Below are positions 1 to 5,633 of a DNA stretch of 10,830 bases, piece after piece. The DNA comes from Pseudomonadota bacterium (GTDB lineage Bacteria > Pseudomonadota > Alphaproteobacteria > UBA9655). Under the pieces are notes generated by a model. It was not told the DNA's origin, did not search any database, and worked only from the letters and a program-made list of their open reading frames with translations. The position numbers and the translations under genes were made by a program. Each line of letters opens with the position of its first letter. Within the stretch, counting starts at the first letter, position 1. The stretch is taken from contig JAKBAL010000032.1 of NCBI GenBank assembly GCA_021809225.1, forward strand, positions 1 through 10,830. The letters run 5' to 3'.

Positions 1-1043
1 CCGATCTATGGGAACGGCCCCTTCTCGATTATTATGAGGCAAACCCGCAAGTTCTTGCTCCCAATGGACGTCGGAAAGAGGTTTTGAGTTTCATTAAGGG
101 AGGACTTCGTGATCTTTCCATTTCTCGCACCAAATTCAGTTGGGGTGTGCCTGTTCCAGGAGACCCCGAGCACGTCATGTATGTGTGGATTGATGCACTA
201 ACGAATTACATAACGGCTTTGGGATATCCCAATATAGACGGAGAGGAATTTCAAGCCTTCTGGCCCGAAGTTATTCACCTTATTGGAAAAGATATCCTTC
301 GTTTTCATGCTGTTTATTGGCCAGCTTTTTTAATGGCGGCGGATCTTCCTCCCCCCCACCGAATTTTTGCTCATGGGTGGTGGACCCATGATGGAGAAAA
401 AATGTCGAAGTCATTGGGCAATGTGGTTGATCCTTTTAAGCTAATCGATACTTACGGGTTGGATCCTGTGCGGTATTACTTGATGAGGGAAATTCCCTTT
501 GGCCAAGATGGAGATTACTCTGAAACTACCCTGATTCAACGGATAAACAGTGATCTTGCTAATGATCTTGGGAACTTGGTCCAACGGGTATTGTCCTTTA
601 TTTATAAAAACGCTGAGGCAAAAATCCCAAAACCTGATGAACTCTTAGGCGAGGATCGAGAAATGCTGGCCAAGGCCGCTCATCTTCATGATCTTTTACG
701 AGATGATATGAACGTTCAAGCTCTTCAAGCCTATTGTCAGCATATTTGGGAAGTGATTGGAGAAGCCAACCGGTATGTGGACATTCAAAAGCCCTGGTCC
801 TTAAGAAAATCGTCAGATCCTCAAGACCATTTGCGCATGGGAACTATTCTTTATGTATTGGCTGAAGTTATCCGCCATGTGGCTATTTATGTGCAGCCAC
901 TCATGCCAGAGTCCGCCTCCAAAATTCTGGATCAATTAGGTCAAGAGGCCCGAAGCTTTGAGGCGCTGAAAACACCGCTGAAATCTGGGACGCCATTGGA
1001 AGAACCGCAAGGGGTATTTCCAAGGGTGGAGAAAGAGGGCTAA
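1..1043 (+). CDS. metG: Methionyl-tRNA synthetase, C-terminal part (5' end outside window)
   Basis: Class I aminoacyl-tRNA synthetase that charges tRNA-Met with methionine in the cytoplasm. The open frame runs in from the left edge (first full codon at 3) for 346 codons to TAA at 1041-1043. A possible TTG start at 84 is internal, because the family-typical sequence LWERPLLDYYEANP lies in frame before it. Visible are the catalytic-core stretch VWIDALTNYITALGYP, the HLIGKDILRFHAVYWPAFL segment, and the ATP-binding KMSKS loop at 399-413. After these comes the alpha-helical anticodon-binding domain, beginning around RYYLMREIPFGQDGDYSE. The HIGH motif and roughly the first third lie outside the window. 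There is no C-terminal tRNA-binding (EMAP-like) domain, in line with the short alphaproteobacterial form of the enzyme. A palindromic repeat begins at the stop codon and the next gene is convergent. Confidence 0.97.
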   Translation, partial: DLWERPLLDYYEANPQVLAPNGRRKEVLSFIKGGLRDLSISRTKFSWGVPVPGDPEHVMYVWIDALTNYITALGYPNIDGEEFQAFWPEVIHLIGKDILRFHAVYWPAFLMAADLPPPHRIFAHGWWTHDGEKMSKSLGNVVDPFKLIDTYGLDPVRYYLMREIPFGQDGDYSETTLIQRINSDLANDLGNLVQRVLSFIYKNAEAKIPKPDELLGEDREMLAKAAHLHDLLRDDMNVQALQAYCQHIWEVIGEANRYVDIQKPWSLRKSSDPQDHLRMGTILYVLAEVIRHVAIYVQPLMPESASKILDQLGQEARSFEALKTPLKSGTPLEEPQGVFPRVEKEG

Positions 1044-1158
1044 TACCAAATTCGCATTCTTCCAATGAGGGCGTCAGACTTGCGCCTCAGGGGTGTTTTA
1101 CATATTGAATACGCTCCGCGCCCTTCGTCTTCCTCATTGAAAGAATGCGAAAGGGTAT
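1043..1158. repeat. Palindromic repeat element between convergent metG and cvpA
   Basis: The left arm at 1051-1070 (TTCGCATTCTTCCAATGAGG) is the reverse complement of 1132-1151 with one mismatch. With a one-base indel the symmetry extends outward through ATACC at 1043-1047 and GGTAT at 1154-1158. The arms enclose about 61 bp that is GC-richer than its surroundings and not itself clearly symmetrical. No T-tract follows either arm, so it does not look like a classical intrinsic terminator, although it may block transcription from both sides. Size and symmetry resemble rickettsial-type palindromic elements or a tiny MITE. I see no convincing target duplication and no second copy in this window, so the assignment to a dispersed family is inference. 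Confidence 0.7.
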
Positions 1159-1167
1159 AAGTGAGTC

Positions 1168-1869
1168 TTACGTTTCAGGCTGTACCTGCATCTCATTCTT
1201 TTCAATGAGTTGTTCTAGTTGGTCTTTCTCTTCCTCCTGGGGGGGTGATTTTTCAGGCGTGGTTGGTTTCAGAGTGGACAAGTTCTTAACGGTTTCTTCT
1301 AGACTGGGAAGAGTGTTCTCAAGAAGATCTTTAGCATCCAATGGATTAATCGTTATCCCCTGCTTAAGGTCGTGAGGGAGATAATCTTTTGGGATAAGAC
1401 GCTTAAGTTCAGAAGCACCTTGAGCAATCCAAGGCATAAAGCGTGCCGTTTTGATGCTTTGGGGGATATCCTTGGGAGGATAGAAAAAGCTCATGGCGAG
1501 ATAGGCGAGACAGACAATTAAAACGCCCCTTACAAGTCCAAAGATAAGTCCAAGGGAACGATCAAGTCCCCCAAAAATACCCCCTTTTACTCCTGATGAA
1601 ATAAGGCGGCTGACCAGGATAAAGACACCAAGAGAAAGGATAAAAAGGACGCCGGCCACAATCGCATCCGCCAACATAGGGTTGTGAATATAATGGCGGC
1701 CTAAAGGTCTAAAAAGAGGAAGACCATAAAAAACAACGGCAAAGGCTCCAATCCAGCCAGCAATTCCTAAAACTTCTCGCGTTGCCCCGCGAAGGATACC
1801 GATAAAAATTGAAATCCCAATGATAATGATAACCGCAAGGTCAATGCTATTAAAGGTTGAAGAAAACAT
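1168..1869 (-). CDS. cvpA: CvpA family inner-membrane protein
   Basis: Integral membrane protein of the CvpA (colicin V production) family, 233 residues. Hydrophobic segments lie at about 10-28, 33-50, 68-90 and 105-129. The family signature GGLDRSLGLIFGLVRG sits around residues 100-115, before the last helix. After the helices comes a hydrophilic tail (about 133-233) rich in Lys, Glu and Pro, longer than in minimal family members and probably cytoplasmic and flexible. The ATG at 1867-1869 has the Shine-Dalgarno GGAGG at 1876-1880, which is embedded in the last codons of radA; only 2 bp separate the radA stop from this start, so the two are translationally coupled. The molecular function of the family is poorly defined; links to envelope stress tolerance and to purF are known in other bacteria. 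purF is not downstream here. Confidence 0.93.
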   Translation of the reverse strand: MFSSTFNSIDLAVIIIIGISIFIGILRGATREVLGIAGWIGAFAVVFYGLPLFRPLGRHYIHNPMLADAIVAGVLFILSLGVFILVSRLISSGVKGGIFGGLDRSLGLIFGLVRGVLIVCLAYLAMSFFYPPKDIPQSIKTARFMPWIAQGASELKRLIPKDYLPHDLKQGITINPLDAKDLLENTLPSLEETVKNLSTLKPTTPEKSPPQEEEKDQLEQLIEKNEMQVQPET

Positions 1870-1871
1870 GT

Positions 1872-3248
1872 TTATCCTCCGTATGCCTTGCGTGGCATGG
1901 GTTTAGCCTCTAAATAATCAGCGAGTTCTGCAATATGTGCAAGAGGAATAAGCGACATTTCTGGCATTGAAAAAGGTTTTGATGGTTTGGGTATAAATGC
2001 TGTTTTAAATCCAAGTTTAAAAGCTTCCTTTAGACGGGCTTCTTGTTGATTGATGGGGCGAATTTCCCCCGAAAGACCAATCTCTCCAAAAAAGACAGCG
2101 TCATTTGGGAGGGACGTATTGGCAAGAGAGGAAAGAAGAGAAGCAGCTACAGCCAAATCGGCTGCAGGCTCAGAAATCCTAAGACCACCCGCTACATTTA
2201 AAAAGACATCGCGGTTGCCACAAGTAAGACCGCAGCGAGCCTCAAGAACGGCTAAGATCATAGAAAGACGCCCTGAATCCCATCCAACCACCGCCCGACG
2301 AGGGGTTGCAAGAGAGGAAGGAGCAATCAAGCTTTGAATTTCAACAAGAAGGGGGCGGGTCCCTTCGATTCCTGCAAAGACACAAGATCCCGTCACTTCT
2401 TCCGTTCGATGGGGAAGAAAGAGGGCAGAGGGGTTTGAGACTTCTTGAAGACCCTTATCGGTCATTTCAAAAACACCAATTTCATCCGTTGGCCCAAAGC
2501 GGTTTTTAACAGAACGCAGAATACGAAAATGATGCCCTCTTTCTCCTTCAAAATAAAGGACGGTGTCAACCATATGCTCCAGGACACGAGGTCCCGCGAT
2601 AAGCCCTTCTTTGGTTACATGCCCTACAATGATAATGGTGACACCATATTTTTTTGCAAAGCGAATCAGCTCGTGTGCGCTGGCACGGACTTGAGAAACA
2701 CTTCCAGGTGACGCATCAAGGGATTCCACATACATGGTTTGAATGGAATCAATAACAGCTACTCGCGCCCCTTGATGAAGGGATTTGAGAATATCACCAA
2801 TATGGGTTGTAGTTGCAAGAAGAACAGGGGAGGATGCAACCTGCAAGCGCTTAGCCCGAAGACGAACTTGATCTGCAGCTTCCTCTCCTGAAATATAAGC
2901 GCAGGGGGTTTTTCCACTAATGATGGCTGCGACTTGTAGCATCAGAGTCGATTTCCCAATACCGGGATCTCCTCCAACCAAAAGAACAGAACCAGGAACT
3001 AACCCACCGCCACATACCCGATCAAATTCTTCGATTCCTGTTAAAAGACGGGGAAGGGGAGGGGAAACATCTGCGAGGGAAGAAAACTCAATTTTTTGCG
3101 CTTTAAGGGTTGTTTTCTTTTGAAAGGAATCAGCGGTTGCTTCTTCCACAAGGCTATTCCAGCTATTACATCCCTCGCATTTACCTGCCCATTTGGGAAA
3201 ACAAGTCCCGCAGGCTTGGCATACATAATGGGTTGTTGAATGGGCCAT
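1872..3248 (-). CDS. radA: DNA repair protein RadA (RadA/Sms)
   Basis: Bacterial RadA/Sms, a RecA-like ATPase that helps process recombination intermediates and drives branch migration. At 458 residues it is full length for the family. In order: an N-terminal four-cysteine zinc finger (Cys10, Cys13, Cys24, Cys27); a RecA-like ATPase core with Walker A GGDPGIGKST at 92-101; the RadA-specific KNRFG motif in SVKNRFGPTDE near residue 250; and a C-terminal Lon-protease-like domain with DLAVAASLLSS and FFGEIGLSGEIRPI. The ATG at 3246-3248 shares its first base with the stop of the upstream ATPase gene (TAATG), implying coupled translation. The C-terminal codons also carry the ribosome binding site of cvpA. 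Nothing looks damaged. Confidence 0.97.
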   Translation of the reverse strand: MAHSTTHYVCQACGTCFPKWAGKCEGCNSWNSLVEEATADSFQKKTTLKAQKIEFSSLADVSPPLPRLLTGIEEFDRVCGGGLVPGSVLLVGGDPGIGKSTLMLQVAAIISGKTPCAYISGEEAADQVRLRAKRLQVASSPVLLATTTHIGDILKSLHQGARVAVIDSIQTMYVESLDASPGSVSQVRASAHELIRFAKKYGVTIIIVGHVTKEGLIAGPRVLEHMVDTVLYFEGERGHHFRILRSVKNRFGPTDEIGVFEMTDKGLQEVSNPSALFLPHRTEEVTGSCVFAGIEGTRPLLVEIQSLIAPSSLATPRRAVVGWDSGRLSMILAVLEARCGLTCGNRDVFLNVAGGLRISEPAADLAVAASLLSSLANTSLPNDAVFFGEIGLSGEIRPINQQEARLKEAFKLGFKTAFIPKPSKPFSMPEMSLIPLAHIAELADYLEAKPMPRKAYGG

Positions 3249-4027
3249 TAGGCAACGTGCCGAATGTCTGTTTCAAGTTGAATGGGGCCCGTGGCAAGGC
3301 CTTGAATGAACTGCTGAACATAAGGATTCTCGCTTTCATCAATCTCATTGGCTGGGCCACACCAAATAATTTTGCCATCGTAAAGCATGGCAATGCGGTC
3401 ACCCACATGGCGCGCGCTATACATATCATGGGTAATAGAAATGGCGGTGGCCCCCAAATCTTGGACGCAATCACGAATCAATCCATTGATAACGCAACTA
3501 AAAATAGGATCTAGGCCAGAGGTAGGTTCATCAAAAAAGAGGATCTTTGGTTGGGTAGCAATCGCCCTTGCTAAAGCTACTCGGCGTTGCATACCCCCTG
3601 AAATTTCAGCAGGAGAAAGCTCTCCAACGGTTTCACTCAAACCTACGGCGGCTAATTTTTGAAGGGCAATTTTTTTGGCGTCTTTTCGATCCATATGTTG
3701 GGCATGAATAAGGCGAAAGGCTACATTTTCCCATACTTTCAAACTATCAAAAAGGGCTGAGCCTTGAAAGACAACGCCAATATCTTGAAGGCGCTCTTCA
3801 TTTTGAACCAAGGATTCCTTTGAAATTTCTTTGCCATCCATTTGGATGCTCCCCTTATCTGCTTGGATAAGGCCCAGGAGGCATTTAAGAAGCACAGATT
3901 TCCCCGTACCAGATCCACCAATAATAACCAGGGATTCACCAGGGAACACCTCTAAGTCAACGCCTTGGAGGACATGCTTACGACCAAAGGTTTTATGAAG
4001 ATTTTTAAGAGTGAATTTTGGGGTCAT
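3248..4027 (-). CDS. mlaF: ABC transporter ATP-binding protein, MlaF-like (phospholipid transport)
   Basis: Cytoplasmic nucleotide-binding subunit of an ABC transporter, 259 residues, of the MlaF/Ttg2A type. In Gram-negative bacteria this subunit powers lipid movement between outer and inner membrane together with the permease MlaE and the MCE protein MlaD. Visible are Walker A GGSGTGKS at 37-44, the Q-loop Gln88 in VVFQGSALFDSL, the signature SGGMQRRVALARA from 143, Walker B ILFFDEPTSGLDP from 162 and the H-loop His200. The SGGMQRR signature and the FQGSALFDSL context are typical of the Mla subgroup. No permease or MCE gene is next to it: upstream lie a structured leader and a MITE. Downstream it overlaps radA by one base. 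If MlaE and MlaD exist they must be encoded elsewhere. The exact substrate is inferred from the family. Confidence 0.88.
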   Translation of the reverse strand: MTPKFTLKNLHKTFGRKHVLQGVDLEVFPGESLVIIGGSGTGKSVLLKCLLGLIQADKGSIQMDGKEISKESLVQNEERLQDIGVVFQGSALFDSLKVWENVAFRLIHAQHMDRKDAKKIALQKLAAVGLSETVGELSPAEISGGMQRRVALARAIATQPKILFFDEPTSGLDPIFSCVINGLIRDCVQDLGATAISITHDMYSARHVGDRIAMLYDGKIIWCGPANEIDESENPYVQQFIQGLATGPIQLETDIRHVA

Positions 4028-4050
4028 GTGACTTTCTAATAGTTGATTAA

Positions 4051-4089
4051 AAAGGGGTAACGAGACAATAACGAGAATAAAACGTTACC
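4051..4089 (-). terminator. Terminator-like stem-loop in the mlaF leader
   Basis: On the minus strand GGTAACG (4089-4083) can pair with CGTTACC (4062-4056) across a 20-nt loop, and CC plus five T follow (4055-4051 region). This is the shape of a weak intrinsic terminator or attenuator placed about 25 bp before the mlaF start. It could stop readthrough from the MITE side or modulate mlaF expression. The stem is only 7 bp and the loop is long, so the call is tentative. Confidence 0.35.
4058..4076. repeat. Direct repeat TAACGAGA, 11-bp period
   Basis: TAACGAGA occurs at 4058-4065 and again at 4069-4076, start-to-start spacing 11 bp, which is about one helical turn. It lies 30-50 bp before the mlaF start codon and overlaps the leader stem-loop. 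It could be an operator half-site pair or a chance repeat. Confidence 0.3.
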
Positions 4090-4100
4090 AAGATGAATTA

Positions 4101-4133
4101 TCCCATTAAAAAGGAAGAATGGGAATCCTTTTT
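4101..4133 (-). promoter_or_regulatory. Two interleaved, mutually exclusive stems in the mlaF leader
   Basis: TCCCATT (4101-4107) is complementary to AATGGGA (4118-4124), and AAAAAGG (4108-4114) is complementary to CCTTTTT (4127-4133). The arms alternate in order with no room for a pseudoknot, so only one stem can form at a time, an arrangement seen in attenuators. The outer arm runs into the direct repeat that flanks the adjacent MITE. Seven-base arms in AT-rich DNA can arise by chance, so a regulatory role is speculative. Confidence 0.25.
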
Positions 4134-4137
4134 TAAG
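4129..4137. repeat. Left target-site duplication of the MITE
   Basis: TTTTTTAAG directly abuts the left inverted repeat of the element and is identical to 4331-4339, which directly abuts the right inverted repeat. A perfect 9-bp match exactly at both ends is the footprint expected from transposition. Confidence 0.8.
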
Positions 4138-4330
4138 GTAACCATTCACCACCTGTGTCATCCTAGGGCTAGAAAAGACTTGTTTTTCAAAGAAAAACAA
4201 TGACTTTTCTTGACCCGAGGATCTTGTTGCCAGGAGATCCTCGGTCAAAAAATGCTAATGTTTTCCCTTGGAAAACAAAGCATTTCTTGCCAAGGATGAC
4301 ACCTCGTGGGGGGAACAGGTGAATAGTTAC
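4138..4330. mobile_element. MITE, 193 bp, non-autonomous element with GTAAC termini
   Basis: The ends are 13-bp terminal inverted repeats, GTAACCATTCACC at 4138-4150 and GGTGAATAGTTAC at 4318-4330, with one mismatch. A second inverted pair, GTGTCATCCT at 4155-4164 and AGGATGACAC at 4293-4302, lies just inside. The element is flanked by a perfect 9-bp direct repeat. It carries no credible gene: the 70-codon minus-strand frame at 4036-4248 runs out of the element through one end. Ends beginning GTAA and duplications of about 8 bp are features of the IS66 family, so an IS66-type transposase acting in trans is a reasonable guess. The observed duplication is 9 bp, so the family is not settled. It lies between the DUF1328 gene and mlaF. 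Confidence 0.78.
4173..4284. other. Three consecutive hairpins inside the MITE
   Basis: Hairpin A: TGTTTTTC (4181-4188), loop AAA, GAAAAACA (4192-4199), with AAAAG/CTTTT pairing further out. Hairpin B: TGACCCGAGGATCT (4211-4224) pairs with AGATCCTCGGTCA (4235-4247) with one bulged C and a 10-nt loop. Hairpin C: AATGCT (4251-4256) with AGCATT (4279-4284), and TGTTTTCC (4259-4266) with GGAAAACA (4270-4277), around a 3-nt loop. Together with the terminal stem the whole element can fold as a closed multi-branched structure on either strand. Confidence 0.65.
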
Positions 4331-4339
4331 TTTTTTAAG
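4331..4339. repeat. Right target-site duplication of the MITE
   Basis: TTTTTTAAG, identical to 4129-4137, directly follows the right terminal inverted repeat. It lies 8 bp from the stop codon of the DUF1328 gene. Confidence 0.8.
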
Positions 4340-4347
4340 TCCTACTT

Positions 4348-4716
4348 CTAGTTTTTTCTTCTAAATAAGCTGAAAATAAGAGCAACAACAAATAGAATAA
4401 GGAATAAGAAAAAGAGAATTTTAGCAATCCATGCCGTTGTAGCCATAAGGCCTGTAAACCCAAATATACCCGCAACGATTGCAAAGACTAAAAATAAAAA
4501 CACCCATCCAAGCACACCTGTGCTTCCCTGAAAGCTCCCTGAAATAGATGATTCCATGCTCCGAAGAATTTGGACGATAAGTGAGATAACAAACAATATA
4601 AGAAAAACAAAAAAAAGAACAATTGCAATTTGAGCAGATGCCGCCATAAGGCCTGAAAAACCGAGGACTCCTGCAACAATGTCGATAATTAAAAATAAAA
4701 AGACAAATCCGAGCAT
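4348..4716 (-). CDS. Tandem-duplicated DUF1328 (YtjA-like) small membrane protein
   Basis: A 122-residue, almost entirely hydrophobic protein made of two copies of a DUF1328/UPF0391 unit, which is normally a stand-alone protein of about 50-60 residues with two membrane helices. Copy 1 spans about residues 1-53 ([20 protein letters not shown]...) and copy 2 about 68-122 ([20 protein letters not shown]...). By hand alignment 32 of 52 positions are identical. The linker, about residues 54-67, is Ser/Gly-rich and polar. Four membrane helices are predicted, and the protein ends in RRKN. The start ATG (4714-4716) has AGGA upstream at a usable distance; the stop is TAG. Function of the family is unknown. 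The gene stands alone, with the MITE just downstream. Confidence 0.82.
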   Translation of the reverse strand: MLGFVFLFLIIDIVAGVLGFSGLMAASAQIAIVLFFVFLILFVISLIVQILRSMESSISGSFQGSTGVLGWVFLFLVFAIVAGIFGFTGLMATTAWIAKILFFLFLILFVVALIFSLFRRKN

Positions 4717-4853
4717 GGCTATTTTCCTATAAAATGATTGATCTTACTTATATTGTGAATAATTAACATTAATATTTGGTAAAGAAGGGGTGTTTGCGAG
4801 AGTGCTGGCCTCGCTGACTTGATTTAACACAGGTATTATTTTCTAGATGTCTC

Positions 4854-4887
4854 GACCACCTTATCTTTTATACAATAATCGGTGGTC
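4854..4887 (-). terminator. Hairpin at the end of the cysteine-rich protein gene
   Basis: GACCACC (4854-4860) and GGTGGTC (4881-4887) form a perfect 7-bp stem with a 20-nt AT-rich loop. The stem overlaps the TGA stop of the minus-strand gene. No T-tract follows on the minus strand, so this may be an RNA-stabilising 3' hairpin and not a strong intrinsic terminator. Confidence 0.4.
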
Positions 4888-5341
4888 AGCGGGTCTCTTT
4901 CCGTGGCAGTCCGGCTTTCGGTTTGCCCCTTTGGGAGGGATGAGCTATTTTATTGGAGGCGCAAGTTAATCGACAACCAGTTTGGGGATCACAACAGGGG
5001 ATCGTGCTGGGGTCGCACCAGGGTCCCCAATTAGGAGTATACCTAGTATTACAATTACAATAGTTTGTAACATTTTTTTGTACTTGATCACAAGGTTTGT
5101 GATTGCCATATAAGGAGGTATCTCCACAATTAGCATTAGCATTAGCTGTGTTATACCAGCCATCCCATGTGTTTAACGAAGGAATAAAATACCGATAAAT
5201 GACTTTGGGGGTCTCTAAATCTCCGGATTCCCATGGGCATGTATTTAAGCATTCAAATATAGAAAAGCACTGTTCTCCTCCTGCTTTTATCGAGCCGTTC
5301 ATCAAAGTAAAAAGACATAACGTTAAGGCCAATCGTATCAT
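4886..5341 (-). CDS. Secreted cysteine-rich protein of unknown family
   Basis: A 151-residue protein I do not recognise. The N-terminus is a Sec signal peptide (Met-Ile-Arg, hydrophobic core LALTLCLFTLM, probable cleavage after about residue 20 at SIKA-GG). The mature part has 12 cysteines: 25, 31, 35, 72, 84, 95, 97, 109, 116, 117, 123 and 127. It also has many Trp, Asn, Pro and Gly residues and a basic, cysteine-free tail (131-151). An even number of cysteines in an exported protein suggests several disulfide bonds. Cys25 does not lie in a good lipobox, so a lipoprotein is unlikely. The start is well supported by a perfect AAGGAGG. It is the only complete gene here ending in TGA; a TAA follows in frame six codons later. 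It could be a periplasmic, surface or host-directed protein; none of these is shown by the sequence. Confidence 0.72.
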   Translation of the reverse strand: MIRLALTLCLFTLMNGSIKAGGEQCFSIFECLNTCPWESGDLETPKVIYRYFIPSLNTWDGWYNTANANANCGDTSLYGNHKPCDQVQKNVTNYCNCNTRYTPNWGPWCDPSTIPCCDPQTGCRLTCASNKIAHPSQRGKPKAGLPRKETR

Positions 5342-5346
5342 CTGAG

Positions 5347-5353
5347 CCTCCTT
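5347..5353 (-). promoter_or_regulatory. Consensus Shine-Dalgarno of the cysteine-rich protein gene
   Basis: AAGGAGG on the minus strand, 5 nt before the ATG at 5341. It is the closest match to the anti-Shine-Dalgarno sequence that I noted in this window and argues that this small frame is genuinely and perhaps strongly translated. Confidence 0.75.
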
Positions 5354-5531
5354 GGGTTATAAGAAGATAGGATTTGTCAAATTTACGCTAATGAATATTA
5401 AAATAGTGTTAAAAAAGTGTAATTCCTTATTTAGTTGCCCACTCAGTGTCCCTGGGTTGGTGCGGAGTTACAAAAAATTAAGTTTTTTAAGAGTACGATA
5501 AATTCCAGATTACCCTTTTTAGGATCTAGGA

Positions 5532-5633
5532 ATGAAAAAAAAAGTCAAAACTGACTCTCCCTTGTCACCTTTTCGATACCCCATTTTTAAAATGCTTTGG
5601 ATCGCATCCGTTGTGTCAAGCATAGGGACATGA
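5532..5633 (+). pseudogene. N-terminal segment of the MFS exporter, ended by an in-frame TGA
   Basis: The frame starts at ATG 5532, with AGGA at 5521-5524 seven bases before it. It reads MKKKVKTDSPLSPFRYPIFK, then MLWIASVVSSIGT, then TGA at 5631-5633, and continues in the same frame as MHDVGAAWLM. MFS_3 family exporters have a conserved stretch like LWIASLVSNLGTWMQDVGAAWLMT, so the TGA sits exactly where TGG (Trp) is expected. This segment therefore belongs to the downstream gene: the native product would be 537 residues. Everything else in frame is intact, so this is a single-base nonsense change, a readthrough codon or a sequencing error. Confidence 0.8.

Noticed and set aside
84..86. TTG at 84 as the start of metG
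   Set aside because: The frame is open to the left edge, and the codons from 3 encode sequence typical of methionyl-tRNA synthetase directly before this point. The TTG is an internal Leu.
1145..1375. A plus-strand frame of 76 codons opposite the end of cvpA
   Set aside because: It lies almost wholly antisense to cvpA and has Ser/Phe-rich low-complexity composition. It is a shadow of the real gene.
4036..4248. A 70-codon minus-strand frame upstream of mlaF
   Set aside because: It begins inside hairpin B of the MITE and runs through one inverted repeat into the leader. It has no family resemblance and no clear ribosome binding site, so it is better explained as chance within a mobile element.
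5362..5386. TTGACA and TATAAC on the minus strand before the cysteine-rich protein gene, as a promoter
   Set aside because: The spacer is only 13 bp, and the implied start would fall at the ribosome binding site. The pair is unlikely to work as a sigma-70 promoter.
5342..5531. Possible small gene or repeat in the gap before the MFS gene
   Set aside because: Only AT-rich sequence with short chance palindromes (for example CACTCAGTG) is seen. No frame with a start and ribosome binding site, and no pairing stem of note, was found.
5631..5633. Genome-wide reassignment of UGA to tryptophan
   Set aside because: All the other Trp positions I checked in the window use TGG, and long genes such as radA, eno and metG read without in-frame TGA. 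A general code change would leave many TGA codons. Local mutation or readthrough is simpler.
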